Positions 7,171 through 16,459 of a stretch of 41,194 nt of DNA are shown piece after piece. The notes below the pieces were generated by a model that worked only from the letters and a program-made list of their open reading frames with translations, made no database searches and had not been told where the DNA came from. This DNA comes from Candidatus Kuenenia stuttgartensis. GTDB lineage: Bacteria > Planctomycetota > Planctomycetia > Pirellulales > UBA1268. The first letter of the stretch is position 1, and each line of letters opens with the position of its first letter. The stretch covers positions 1-41,194 of the forward strand of contig CAMCYH010000016.1 in the NCBI GenBank assembly GCA_945883745.1, given 5' to 3'. A program made the translations under genes and the position numbers.

Positions 7171-8213
7171 GCCACGACACCGCTGCTGCTGTGACCCTTG
7201 CTGCGGCGGAGGCCCGCACTGCACTCGCCGATGTGGCCAGCCTGCGGGAGCGGCTCACGGCCGCGCTCGCGCCCGTGATCGTCGGCCAGGGGCAGGTGAT
7301 CGAGGACATGCTCGCCGTCATGCTCTGTGGCGGTCACTGCCTGCTCGAGGGCGTGCCCGGCCTGGCCAAGACGCTCCTGGTGAGATCGCTTGCTGCTGCG
7401 CTCGACCTGCGATTTGGACGAATCCAGTTCACGCCCGACCTCATGCCGGCCGACATCACCGGGACGGAGGTGCTCGACAGCGTCACGGGTGATCCAGATG
7501 CCGCGGGTGGACGGCGGCACCTTCGGTTTCTCCCCGGGCCGCTATTTCACAACATCGTGCTGGCCGACGAGATCAATCGTGCGCCGCCGAAGACCCAGTC
7601 TGCGCTGCTCGAGGCGATGCAGGAGACGCACGTGACGGTCGGTGGCGTCCGTCATCCGTTGCCGCAGCCATTCTTCGTGTTGGCGACCCGCAACCCGATC
7701 GAGCAGGAGGGCACGTATCCACTGCCCGAGGGCCAACTCGACCGGTTCATGATGATGATCCGGGTTGCCTATCCGAGCCGTGATGATGAACTCGAGATCG
7801 TGCGGCGGACGACGGCCGGCTCCCCGGCTGTCGTCGAGCGAGTGATCGACGCCGCGAGCTTGGAGCGGGCTGCGGCGGTGGTGCGGGCGTTGCCCGTGGC
7901 CGAGCACGTGCTCGCCGTCGCGATCGATCTCGTGCGGGCGACCCGCCCCGAATCCCCGGAGGCGGTCCCGTGGATTCGCGAGTGGGTGCGGTATGGCTGC
8001 GGCCCGCGGGCCAGCCAGTTTCTGGTGCTCTCCGCCAAGGCCCATGCAGCGCTTGCTGGCCGGCCCTGCGTGGAGGTGCATGACGTCATGCGGGCGGCGC
8101 CGGCCGTCTTGCGGCATCGCATGGTGCGATCCTTTGCCGCGGAGACGGATGGCATCGACCCCGACCAGATCATCGCCCGACTGCTGGCAGACCATGCGGC
8201 ACGGAAGGGGTGA
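7167..8213 (+). CDS. MoxR-family AAA+ ATPase
   Basis: A 348-residue cytoplasmic AAA+ ATPase of the MoxR branch, chaperone-like ATPases that usually work with vWA-domain partners encoded beside them. Walker A is GVPGLAKT (residues 62-69, lysine 68), and the Walker B/MoxR signature is VLADEINRAPPKTQSALLEA (D134, E135). The sensor-1-region motif ATRNPIEQEGTYPLPEGQLDRF and C-terminal helical lid are complete. It starts at ATG 7167 inside the previous stop, and is followed by a BatA-like vWA membrane protein at 8216. In most MoxR operons a DUF58 gene comes next; none is present here. Expected role is remodelling or metallating a vWA-containing envelope complex. Confidence 0.92.
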   Translation: MSHDTAAAVTLAAAEARTALADVASLRERLTAALAPVIVGQGQVIEDMLAVMLCGGHCLLEGVPGLAKTLLVRSLAAALDLRFGRIQFTPDLMPADITGTEVLDSVTGDPDAAGGRRHLRFLPGPLFHNIVLADEINRAPPKTQSALLEAMQETHVTVGGVRHPLPQPFFVLATRNPIEQEGTYPLPEGQLDRFMMMIRVAYPSRDDELEIVRRTTAGSPAVVERVIDAASLERAAAVVRALPVAEHVLAVAIDLVRATRPESPEAVPWIREWVRYGCGPRASQFLVLSAKAHAALAGRPCVEVHDVMRAAPAVLRHRMVRSFAAETDGIDPDQIIARLLADHAARKG

Positions 8214-8215
8214 GC

Positions 8216-11200
8216 ATGGCCGCCCCGCTGCTGGTCGCGGTCGTCTTGCTCTGGCCGGCGCTGCTGCCGTGGCTGGTGGCTGCGGTGTTGCCCCTTGTGC
8301 TGGCCTGGTGGGCCATGCGGCATACCCGCCGGGTGGCCTGGGGGGCGACCGATCTGGTTGAGCAGGCCGCCCGTGCGGCCCGCATCACGCGGAGCGGCCT
8401 GCCGCTGCCGCTCACGGTCATTCGCATGCTGCTTCTTGCCACGACCGCAGTGGCGGCAACGCGACCATTTCTGGGAGATGGTGCCGCGCCGCATGGCACG
8501 CGGCTCATCGACGGTGATGCCACACGGAGGATTGAACTGGTGACGGCCGCATCGGGTGAGGCGGGTTCAGGCCTGGCGATCCGCAGCGTACTCGAGGCCT
8601 TATCGCGGACCCGGCCCGGCTCGTTTCCTACGGTCGATCTCGTGTCGATTGACGACGCGGGGCGTGCGGCAGATCCACCGCGGCTCATCATTCTCAGCGA
8701 TGGCTTGGTGCCCGACGCCGATCATGTGACCCGGCTTGCCGCCGCGGTTCGCGGGGGCACGGCGATTCTTGTCTGCCTGGGGCCTGCTTCCGTTGGACCG
8801 CCCCACGGGCTGCGGAATTCGGCCTGGCTCGAGACGCTCGCCGGCGTTTCGTTGGTGGGGAGCGTGCCGCTCGACGACGAGGCAATCAGACTGACCGCTC
8901 CTGGTGGGGATGCGCCGCTCGAGGCCGCGGCCGAGTTGGCCGGCCCACGTGTGAGCCGCGCCGCCGAAATCGTGTTGCCTGACGACACCCGATTCATGAC
9001 GAGAGTGGTCGCCCGTTCCACGACGACAGGCCGGCCGCTGCTTGTCGAGTCGACTGTGGGCCGGGGGCGTGTGGCGGTGTCGGCGTTGCCGCTGGCGCTG
9101 CCGGCGACCGATGGCGGTCAGGCACCCTGGAGCGACCTGGCGGCGTGGCCCGTCTTCGTGCCGTTCGTCGATCGGCTCGTGACGGAGTTGCTCGGGCCAA
9201 CGGAACAGACAGCCGGCTCGGCTTCGCGAACGATCGACCGGTTTAACGGCCTGCCGTTAACGCGACTGCTCTTGGCCTGCAGCCTACTGTTGGCCGTGCT
9301 TGAGGCGGCCCTCGTGTGGCGTCGTGGCCAGGCGGATGGTCTGCCCTTCGATGCCGCGTCGCTCGGTGGTCGGGGCCTGATTGTCGCAGCCCTGGGAGTC
9401 ATGATCGGGGTGTGGGGCGGGCGTCCGACGGACTGGCCCGCACCATCTCCAGACACATCGCCTGTCGCCATGGTGATCGATGTCTCCCCGAGCATGGGCA
9501 GCGTGGATCTGCCGCCGGCGTCGCGTCTCGGCCGGCTCATCGAGACCGCGGCCGGAGGTGACACCGGCACGTCTGTCTTCGACCGGCTGGCCCGTGATCG
9601 TCCCGTCGTCATCCATTCGGCCGCGGAACGGCTGACCGTGCTCGGCCGCTATCCAGACGACGTCAGTCGCGCCGATCTGCGGAGACTCTCTTCCACGCTG
9701 CCGGCGGCCGATGCCAGCCGCCTGGGAGATGCCGTGCTCGCACTGCTCGAGAAGCCGCAATCCGAGCGGCCGGCGGCTGTGGTCGTGTTGGGCGACGGCG
9801 CGGTGACTGGAGGAGCCTCATGGCAGGTCGTGGCCGAGACCGCGGCCCGGCAGAACGTGCCGCTGGTTGCCGTGCCGAGCGGAAATGATGCGATCCCGTC
9901 TGCCGATCTGCCGACCGGCTTCCGCTTTACGGCGGCCACCGCCCCGACGATCTGCCAGCCCGGCGAGACGATCACGATTCGCGTGCGGGGGGTGGCGTCG
10001 ACGAAACGTTCCCAGCCGCTGCTACTCCGCTGGGAAGGAGGAGAAGCAAGGCTGGTCGCCGATCCAGTACCGAGAGCATCCGGCTATGACTACGAATGTT
10101 TCCAGAGCATCAGCCCCCCGATGCCCATGGCCGCTGCGACCAAGCCGACGCCCCCAAAAGGTTCTGTCGCGACTGTCGGCACTCACACGCTCACGCTCAC
10201 CGCAGGCGACGACAACAACCGTCATGTCACCACCCTTCCGATCGTGGTGACGGATGCACCGATTCGTGTCTTGGTCGTCGATCATGGGCCACGCTACGAA
10301 GTTCGCTTTCTTGCGCGGCTGCTCGCCGGTGATTCGCGATATGCCGTGACCACGAGGCTGCTGGCAGCTCGCGATATCGACCGGCAGCGTGCCGACGCCA
10401 CGCTGCCGCAGTCGGCCGAGGCCTGGAGCGACTTTGATGTCGTCGTCCTGGGTGATCTGCCGATCGAGACTGCTGAGTCAGATGCCGCGGCGTGGGACGC
10501 GCTCCGGGAAGCCGTATCGAGCAAGGGAGTCGGCCTGGCCTGGCTGCCGGGTCGCCGCTGGGCGGAGGCCGACGCCGGGATCATCGGCTGGCTCCCGGCC
10601 GTGCCCGGGGCAGTGTTCATGAATACGACAGCCGCATCGCTGCCACGACGGGTTCGGCTGCTTCCCGCAGCATGGGCGACGGCCTGGCTGTCGTTTGCTG
10701 ATGCGGCCGGTGATTCGACCGCAGCCTTCGCCCCGCAAACCTACTCAACGCTGCCGCCAGTCACGCTCTCGCCCCTGGCACGCGTCATCGCCGTGACCGA
10801 GACTGATGCCGGCGGTGACCAGCAGCCGGCGATTGTTGCGAGCCAGCTTGGTCAGGGGATGATCATTGGTCACTTGTGCGAGACGTGGCGGTGGCAGGGC
10901 GACGCCGAAAGTCCCTCGCGGACCGACCATGCTCGCTACTGGTTCCATCTCTTGCCGCGACTGGCGGAGCGGCGGCGGCTTGCTCGGCTGGTGGCGGCGA
11001 CGGTCGCCGTGCGGCCCCTTGATCCACTCGTGGGTGAGCCACTGCGAGTCGATGTGATGCCGACCCGGTCGACCGCCGATCTCGCCGGCTGGACGCTCGA
11101 GGTCGAATCTCCTGATCAACCTCCACGTCGGCTCGGGCTCGTGGGAGCGTTGCCCGGCGTAGTCGACACGCTGCGGCTCGAAGGGCTTGCTGCCGGCCGC

Positions 11201-11557
11201 CATCGGCTGAGGCTCGTGCCGCCAGCACAGACTTTCGATCTGCCGATGACGGTGACCGAACGCGAGATCGTGGTCAACGAGCGGCAGGTGGAGCCTGCCG
11301 CCGGGCCGGCTGGCACCGGTCCGCTGCAAGCGGCGATCGAGGCGGGAGGTGGCGCCGTGGTACCGTTGGATCGGATCGAGATGCTTCCGGATACGATTGC
11401 GGCAATGATCGGTGGGCGGCGGGAACGGGGAGACGGCGGTCCTCATTGGCTGAAGTCCCAGTCTGCGGCTCACCTCTTCCTGGTCGCCTTCGTCACCGCC
11501 TGTGCGGTCGCCTGGTGGCCACGGCGGAATTCCACTCTGGTGGAGATGGCACGGTAA
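8216..11557 (+). CDS. BatA-like multidomain membrane protein with vWA domain
   Basis: A large membrane protein (about 1113 residues). The N-terminus has the BatA-type pair of helices with the charged segment between them (PWLVAAVLPLVLAWWAMRHTRRVAWGATDLVEQAAR). After further helices near 345-365 and 388-402 comes a von Willebrand A domain whose MIDAS motif D422-V-S-P-S is intact, continuing to VVVLGDGAVTGG. Around 680-800 is a Rossmann-like segment (IRVLVVDHGPRYEVRFLARLL, FDVVVLGDLP) resembling class I glutamine-amidotransferase-like domains of planctomycete vWA proteins, without a catalytic cysteine visible to me. A last helix lies near the C-terminus. ATG 8216 has GGAAGGGG just upstream; a GTG at 8210 overlapping the moxR stop is the alternative. 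It is the probable partner of the MoxR ATPase. Confidence 0.8.
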   Translation: MAAPLLVAVVLLWPALLPWLVAAVLPLVLAWWAMRHTRRVAWGATDLVEQAARAARITRSGLPLPLTVIRMLLLATTAVAATRPFLGDGAAPHGTRLIDGDATRRIELVTAASGEAGSGLAIRSVLEALSRTRPGSFPTVDLVSIDDAGRAADPPRLIILSDGLVPDADHVTRLAAAVRGGTAILVCLGPASVGPPHGLRNSAWLETLAGVSLVGSVPLDDEAIRLTAPGGDAPLEAAAELAGPRVSRAAEIVLPDDTRFMTRVVARSTTTGRPLLVESTVGRGRVAVSALPLALPATDGGQAPWSDLAAWPVFVPFVDRLVTELLGPTEQTAGSASRTIDRFNGLPLTRLLLACSLLLAVLEAALVWRRGQADGLPFDAASLGGRGLIVAALGVMIGVWGGRPTDWPAPSPDTSPVAMVIDVSPSMGSVDLPPASRLGRLIETAAGGDTGTSVFDRLARDRPVVIHSAAERLTVLGRYPDDVSRADLRRLSSTLPAADASRLGDAVLALLEKPQSERPAAVVVLGDGAVTGGASWQVVAETAARQNVPLVAVPSGNDAIPSADLPTGFRFTAATAPTICQPGETITIRVRGVASTKRSQPLLLRWEGGEARLVADPVPRASGYDYECFQSISPPMPMAAATKPTPPKGSVATVGTHTLTLTAGDDNNRHVTTLPIVVTDAPIRVLVVDHGPRYEVRFLARLLAGDSRYAVTTRLLAARDIDRQRADATLPQSAEAWSDFDVVVLGDLPIETAESDAAAWDALREAVSSKGVGLAWLPGRRWAEADAGIIGWLPAVPGAVFMNTTAASLPRRVRLLPAAWATAWLSFADAAGDSTAAFAPQTYSTLPPVTLSPLARVIAVTETDAGGDQQPAIVASQLGQGMIIGHLCETWRWQGDAESPSRTDHARYWFHLLPRLAERRRLARLVAATVAVRPLDPLVGEPLRVDVMPTRSTADLAGWTLEVESPDQPPRRLGLVGALPGVVDTLRLEGLAAGRHRLRLVPPAQTFDLPMTVTEREIVVNERQVEPAAGPAGTGPLQAAIEAGGGAVVPLDRIEMLPDTIAAMIGGRRERGDGGPHWLKSQSAAHLFLVAFVTACAVAWWPRRNSTLVEMAR

Positions 11558-13026
11558 TGGGCAGGCATGATCACGAGGACGACGTTGCTTCCGCCAGCGC
11601 GACGCTGCGACACAGGCTCGATCGCGCCGTGGTGGTTGCCAAGGCCGCGCGGTTGCTGGGCTGGCTGGGGCGGGTGGCAGTTGTCGTCGTCGTGGCTCTT
11701 CTCAGCGAGGCAGCAGTCACTGCTCTCATCGCGCCGGTGGGCTTGCCGAGGAGCCGCTGGCCGACGGTCGCCATCGTGCTGGTGGGGGCGGTCGCAGCCT
11801 GGTGGCGGTGGGCGGGTCAGGCCCCCAGTCGGCTCGACGTTGCCCGGGCCAGCGAGGCGTCACATGCAGAGCTGGGCGAACGAATCTCCCGGGCGGTCGC
11901 CTTTCTCGAGACGCCGCCGGACGTGACGCAGGAGCCTCTGCTCACGCATGGCCTCCGTGCGCTTGCCATTGAGGATGCGGTTCGAGCAGGAGAAGTGATC
12001 CGTCGCCTTCCTGTGCCAGGGCTTCGGCTCCACGCGGCGTGGGCGGTGACGGGGAGCGTCGCACTGATCACCTGGCTGGCTTTCGCGCGAACCATGCTGC
12101 ATGATTCGTCGGCTGTGCGGCCCCCGCGGGTGCGATCACTCGACACGCCGGCTGTCGTGCCGGAGGTCGATCATGCCCCAGCGGCAGCGCGGCTCGCAGC
12201 CGTGGCGGCGGTCGAGTCGCGGCTGGCGGAGCTGCTCGCCCTGCGGTTCGCTGCGGCACCGGGGCAGACGGTTGACTCGCTGACCGACGGGCAGCGGCAG
12301 GATCTCGGGAAGTTGGCTGAGGTTCACGAAGAGTCGCTCCGTATCGTGCACCGCATCCGCGCGGAGTTGGCTGCGGAAGACACTCCTGAGGCGCAGGCGG
12401 CGGTGGAGCAACTGGTGTCTCTCGATGATGCTTCCGGAGATCGCATCGGGCGCGTCATCGTCGCCAATCGTCTTGCCAGCGCAGCGGCTGGTGCCAGGCA
12501 GTGTGCCGACACTATGTCTGCGGTTGCCCGGTTGCTTGGAGGAGGAGAGGCCGGTGGCGACATCACGCTGCCACACCTTGCCCCTCGAGAAGTCATCCAT
12601 GTGCGTCGGGCGGAGGCCATGCTTGCTGATCTCGAGCAGCGGCCGCTCGATGGCCGGCAGGATGCGGCTGGGCGTCGAGAAGCGGTGGCAACGGCCCGTC
12701 AGGAGGCCGATTACGATTCACGATCCGTCGCGGCAGGGCGATCGACGTCGCCAACCGGTGCGGAGCCGGGTGGCGACGTGACGGGGGCGTCGACGTCCGA
12801 GCCGCGGTTTGCCGCCGGCGATGCCGACATCAGCCGCCCGCTCGATGAGGCCGCTTCAGCCCAGGCCCGCGTCTGGAGCCTCTTGCCGTCAGCCTCGCGC
12901 CCCACCGCGCGGGGCGGTGGCGTGGCAGATGTGCCGGCCGACTATCGGGCTGCGGTCGATCTTTATTATCGGGTGGTGCTCGAGTCGCTCGCGAGCGAGC
13001 CGGCGGGAAGGCGGGTACCTCGATGA
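11557..13026 (+). CDS. Membrane-anchored helical protein of the MoxR operon, unknown
   Basis: A 489-residue protein I cannot assign to a family with confidence. It starts at ATG 11557, overlapping the previous TAA by one base. It has two N-terminal helices (GRVAVVVVVALLSEAAVTALIAP and WPTVAIVLVGAVAAWWRW), then SHAELGERISRAVAFLE, a phrase reminiscent of DUF4175-like proteins, and a third hydrophobic segment (AAWAVTGSVALITWLAFAR). The remaining about 300 residues are Ala/Arg/Glu-rich and mostly helical, with probable coiled coil around RRAEAMLADLEQRPLDGRQ. The C-terminus PADYRAAVDLYYRVV resembles the tails of vWA-operon partners in planctomycetes. It probably assembles with the BatA-like protein; function unknown. 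Confidence 0.75.
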   Translation: MGRHDHEDDVASASATLRHRLDRAVVVAKAARLLGWLGRVAVVVVVALLSEAAVTALIAPVGLPRSRWPTVAIVLVGAVAAWWRWAGQAPSRLDVARASEASHAELGERISRAVAFLETPPDVTQEPLLTHGLRALAIEDAVRAGEVIRRLPVPGLRLHAAWAVTGSVALITWLAFARTMLHDSSAVRPPRVRSLDTPAVVPEVDHAPAAARLAAVAAVESRLAELLALRFAAAPGQTVDSLTDGQRQDLGKLAEVHEESLRIVHRIRAELAAEDTPEAQAAVEQLVSLDDASGDRIGRVIVANRLASAAAGARQCADTMSAVARLLGGGEAGGDITLPHLAPREVIHVRRAEAMLADLEQRPLDGRQDAAGRREAVATARQEADYDSRSVAAGRSTSPTGAEPGGDVTGASTSEPRFAAGDADISRPLDEAASAQARVWSLLPSASRPTARGGGVADVPADYRAAVDLYYRVVLESLASEPAGRRVPR

Positions 13027-14078
13027 TGCGGAAGGCGATGCCCGTGGCGGCGGGCAGGTGCGGTCTGTGTGGTTGTCTCGTGGCAGTGGGAGCAATGGTG
13101 GCGTTGGTCGGTCGGGCTGAAGAACCGGCGTCGACGTCGCGACCGCGGGAGGCCGCCGCGCGGGGGCGGACCTGGCTGGTCGCGGCCCAGGCTGCCGATG
13201 GGTCGTGGGGCTCGGGGCTGTTTCGGGAGAGTGCGGCCGTGACGGCGCAGGGTGTGATGGCCCTGGTGGCGGGAGGCAGCACACCCGCCACTGGCGAGCA
13301 TGCTGCGGCCGTCGCCCGTGGCGTCGATTTCTGCCTGGCCTGCGCGGGAGCCGATGGCCTCATCGCCGGCCGCGAGCAGGCTGCCCATGGCCCGATGTAC
13401 GGCCACGCCTACGCCACGCTGGCTTTGGCCGAGGTCTACGGTGAAACGACACGCGATGACGAGATCGCGGCAGTGCTCGTGCGAGCCCGGGATCTCATCG
13501 AACGTACTCAGAACGACGAAGGAGGCTGGCGGTATCAGCCGCGACGGGGCGACGCCGATGCCTCCGTGACGGCGGCCATGCTGGTGGCACTCCGTGGCCT
13601 GCATAACTGCGGCTTCGCGGTATCGGCCGATTGTGTCGAGCGGGCCGTGGCCTATCTCGAGAGTCTGCAGAACGAGGACGGTGGCTTTCGGTACCTCACG
13701 GCAGGCGGACCAAGCGGCTCTCCGCGGGCAGCCGCGGTCCTGTTTGCGCTGCTGGCAGCCGACAAGGCCGGCCCGGTCACCGACCGTGGGTTTGCCTGGC
13801 TCGCCGACCATCCTGTGACCCTCGGCAGTGCGGATGGCTATGCGATGTATGGGCTCGCGCACGGAGCGGCAGCCCATTGGGTGCGGGGCACCGGTTCGTG
13901 GGATTCGTGGTATGCGTCGGTCGAGGAGCCGCTCCTTGCCGCCCAGCAGGCTGACGGCTCATGGCGGGATCCGTCATGTCCGGAATACGGGACCGCTGCA
14001 GCACTCACCGTGCTGCAGGTTGCCGACGGGCTTTCTCCACTTTTTGGTCGGCTCCTCCACGGCGAGGAGGCGGAATGA
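13023..14078 (+). CDS. Secreted QW-repeat (prenyltransferase/squalene oxidase-like) protein
   Basis: A 351-residue alpha/alpha-barrel protein of the terpenoid-cyclase/prenyltransferase repeat type. QW-like motifs are visible at QAADGSWGS (56-64), QNDEGGWRYQP (from 163), QNEDGGFRY (from 216) and QQADGSWRD (from 308). A signal peptide or anchor occupies residues 1-31. The DXDD acid of squalene-hopene cyclases is not seen, so it is unlikely to be a cyclase. In planctomycetes such proteins accompany MoxR/vWA operons with unknown function. Translation is coupled to the preceding gene through an ATGA overlap at 13023-13026, and its own stop overlaps the next start. Confidence 0.82.
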   Translation: MMRKAMPVAAGRCGLCGCLVAVGAMVALVGRAEEPASTSRPREAAARGRTWLVAAQAADGSWGSGLFRESAAVTAQGVMALVAGGSTPATGEHAAAVARGVDFCLACAGADGLIAGREQAAHGPMYGHAYATLALAEVYGETTRDDEIAAVLVRARDLIERTQNDEGGWRYQPRRGDADASVTAAMLVALRGLHNCGFAVSADCVERAVAYLESLQNEDGGFRYLTAGGPSGSPRAAAVLFALLAADKAGPVTDRGFAWLADHPVTLGSADGYAMYGLAHGAAAHWVRGTGSWDSWYASVEEPLLAAQQADGSWRDPSCPEYGTAAALTVLQVADGLSPLFGRLLHGEEAE

Positions 14079-15109
14079 TGCCACGCCGTTGGATCATGGT
14101 CTGCATGACGGCTGCCGCAAGCCTCACCGGCGGTGCGTCTGCCAAAGACGCACCCGAGCGGCTGCCCCCCTATCCACTGGGCCCGGTTGTGATGCTCGCT
14201 GCCGGGGGCATCGTGGCCGGCAGGGTGGAAATGATCACGCCCGATCGCGTCGTCATCGACTCATTGCTGCTGGGCCGTCTCGATCTGCCGAGGGCCTCTG
14301 TCATCGGCTATCGGGGGAGCATGGCGGTCGGGCCAGTGCCGCCGCGGCGACTCGATTCGGCGGCGGGGGATGCGGCGATCGTGCGGCTCCTCAATGGCGA
14401 TGAGCTGATGGCAACGGCCCTCACGCTCAAGGCGGGGCAGGTAACGGTCCACATGGCGACGCCGCTGCCGCAGAGTGTGGTGATTCCGCTCGAGTCGGTG
14501 CGGGCGATCGACCTTCCAGTGGTGGCTGGTGAGCCCACGCTCCCGCGAAGACTGGTCGCCCTTGCCGATGGATCGCGGTTTGTCGAGGCGAGCGTGCCGG
14601 AGGTGTGCGATCCTGCGGATGTGGTCGCGTCGCTGCTTGATGGCGATGAGACAGAATTGCTGGCGAGACTCGAACCGCTTGCCTCTGGGCAGGGCGATGC
14701 CGCAGCGACTGGCAGGCCGACCACTCGTGGCAGCACGCTCTCCGGCGACTGGCCGTCGGCCCGCGGCACGACCGCCTTCACCGGAGTGGGCATGCAGGCA
14801 CCGGCCCGCGTGCGGTATCGGCTGGTAAAGCCGGCCCGTCGGTTTGAAGCGCTCGTGGCGATCGACGACTCGGCGGGGCAGGAGGCAGGCGTTGTCGCGC
14901 GGGTGCGGACAATCGATGCGGCAGGGGTGGGCCGTGATGTGTACGGGTCACCGATCCTCTGGGGTGGCGACGAGCCGCATCCGATCAGTGTCGAACTCGG
15001 TGAAGCCCTGGAACTGGAGCTCATCGTCGATCCTGCCGACGGCAATGCCAGCCGTGGTGGCACGATCTGGCTCGACCCGCGGGTACGTTCCGGCTCTGCC
15101 GCCGAATGA
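14075..15109 (+). CDS. Secreted protein with C-terminal NPCBM-like domain
   Basis: Last gene of the operon, 344 residues. A GAGGAGG site at 14064-14070 precedes ATGs at 14075 and 14078. A signal peptide (WIMVCMTAAASLTGGASA) is followed by small beta-rich segments resembling LSm/SH3-like repeats (GGIVAGRVEMITPDRVVI, LLNGDELMATALTLKAGQVTVHM). Residues about 225-340 match the NPCBM putative carbohydrate-binding module: FTGVGMQAPARVRYRL, RRFEALVAIDDSAG, VVARVRTID, HPISVELGEALELELIVDPADGNASRGGTIWLDPRV. The operon would thus end in a surface or periplasmic glycan-binding component. The intergenic gap to convergent apgM is only 11 bases. Confidence 0.8.
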   Translation: MMPRRWIMVCMTAAASLTGGASAKDAPERLPPYPLGPVVMLAAGGIVAGRVEMITPDRVVIDSLLLGRLDLPRASVIGYRGSMAVGPVPPRRLDSAAGDAAIVRLLNGDELMATALTLKAGQVTVHMATPLPQSVVIPLESVRAIDLPVVAGEPTLPRRLVALADGSRFVEASVPEVCDPADVVASLLDGDETELLARLEPLASGQGDAAATGRPTTRGSTLSGDWPSARGTTAFTGVGMQAPARVRYRLVKPARRFEALVAIDDSAGQEAGVVARVRTIDAAGVGRDVYGSPILWGGDEPHPISVELGEALELELIVDPADGNASRGGTIWLDPRVRSGSAAE

Positions 15110-15120
15110 TGACGCCAGGC

Positions 15121-16326
15121 TCACGCCCCGTACTTGCCGAACCGCTGAGCGTGGGCCATCGCCAGGAGCATCAGGTGCTTGGCGGGGAAAATGCCGAAGC
15201 CACCCCGGAGGCAATTCCGCTCGGAGAATTTCTCCAGGCCATCGGGCCGGCAGGTGTCGGCCACGAGCAGTGTCGGCACCGGATGCCAGGAATGGCTCTT
15301 GAGCTTGCTGGGCGTCGAATGATCGCCAGTCACGATCAGCACGTCGGGCTTCAATGCCTCGATCCGCGGAATGATCGCGTCGAGTTCTTCGATCCGCTTC
15401 ACCTTCTGGTCGAAGGCGCCGTCCTCGCCGGTTGAGTCGGTGTATTTGAAGTGCAAGAAGAAAAAGTCGAAGTCATTCCAGGACTTCGCCAGCTGGTCGA
15501 TCTGCTCAGCGAGCGACTGGGCCTTGCCGACGAGCGTCATGCCGACGAGCTGGGCGAGGCCCTTGTACATCGGGTACACGGCGATCGCGGCAGCCCTGAG
15601 TCCGTAGAGCTCTTCGTACGAGGGGAGAGCAGGCTTGGCGGCAAAGCCGCGGAGGGTGAGCCCGTTGGCTTTCGGCTCATCGGCGAGGATCGCGCGGGCC
15701 TGGCGGACAAACTCCTTGGCGACGTCGGCTGTTTTTTGTGCTGCCGGGGCGAGGGGCTGCGGATCGAGTGGCGCGACGCCGACTGCCTGCGGGTCGGTGT
15801 CGGCCACCCGGCCATCGAGCCCGGCCGCTCGAAACACCACCACGAACCGATGCTCCTTCACCGGCTTCACGAATGTCTCCACCCCGGGGATCTTCACCGC
15901 CTGCAGTTTCTCGACGACTGCGAAGCTCTCTTCCGACGGGATCCGACCTGCCCGGCGATCAGAGATGAGGCCAGCCGAGTCGAGCGTGCAGAAGTTGCCG
16001 CGGGCGGCCACGTCGTGGGGGCCGAGTTCGAAGCCGATGCCGGTGGCTTCGAGCGCCCCCCGGCCGATCTTGAACTCGAGCGGGTCGTAGCCGAAGAGGC
16101 CGAGGTGGCCGGGGCCGGAGCCGGGAGTGATGCCCGGCAGCACAGGCACGCTCGAACCGCTCGTGCCGACCGCTGCCAGACGATCGAGGTTGGGAGTGGC
16201 TGCCGTCTCGAGTTCCGTCTTGCCGCCCGGCTGCATGGGCAGCCCGCCGAGCCCGTCGGCAACGATGAGGACGATCTTGGACGAGTTCTTCTCGACAAGT
16301 TCACGGACGAGGTCGTGTTCGGTCAC
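15121..16326 (-). CDS. apgM: Cofactor-independent phosphoglycerate mutase, archaeal type
   Basis: A 401-residue metalloenzyme interconverting 3- and 2-phosphoglycerate in glycolysis/gluconeogenesis, of the ApgM family rather than the 510-residue GpmI type. Markers are KIVLIVADGLGGLP with the first metal-binding Asp, ATPNLDRLA, the nucleophile region LPGITPGSGPGHLGLFGYDP, HFKYTDSTGEDGAFDQKVKRIEELD and the C-terminal metal motif IVTGDHSTPS followed by SWHPVPTLL. The start is GTG 16326 with AAGGA eight or nine bases upstream. It diverges from pgi across a 133-bp gap, a pairing of two glycolytic genes that suggests shared control, although I see no clear promoter there. Confidence 0.92.
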   Translation of the reverse strand: MTEHDLVRELVEKNSSKIVLIVADGLGGLPMQPGGKTELETAATPNLDRLAAVGTSGSSVPVLPGITPGSGPGHLGLFGYDPLEFKIGRGALEATGIGFELGPHDVAARGNFCTLDSAGLISDRRAGRIPSEESFAVVEKLQAVKIPGVETFVKPVKEHRFVVVFRAAGLDGRVADTDPQAVGVAPLDPQPLAPAAQKTADVAKEFVRQARAILADEPKANGLTLRGFAAKPALPSYEELYGLRAAAIAVYPMYKGLAQLVGMTLVGKAQSLAEQIDQLAKSWNDFDFFFLHFKYTDSTGEDGAFDQKVKRIEELDAIIPRIEALKPDVLIVTGDHSTPSKLKSHSWHPVPTLLVADTCRPDGLEKFSERNCLRGGFGIFPAKHLMLLAMAHAQRFGKYGA

Positions 16327-16459
16327 GGCGTGGGTTCCTTCTCAACGGTGGTCTGCTACATTCGGCGGCCAGAATACCGCAGCCGCCCGCGTGGCGACAG
16401 CCGTGGCTTAACGCGGATTCTCGCCGTGTGAGTTTTCTGAGAGGACATGAGGAGCACCC

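Noticed and set aside
15451..16431. 326-codon open frame on the plus strand
   Set aside because: Antisense to apgM; composition reflects reversed codons of the mutase.
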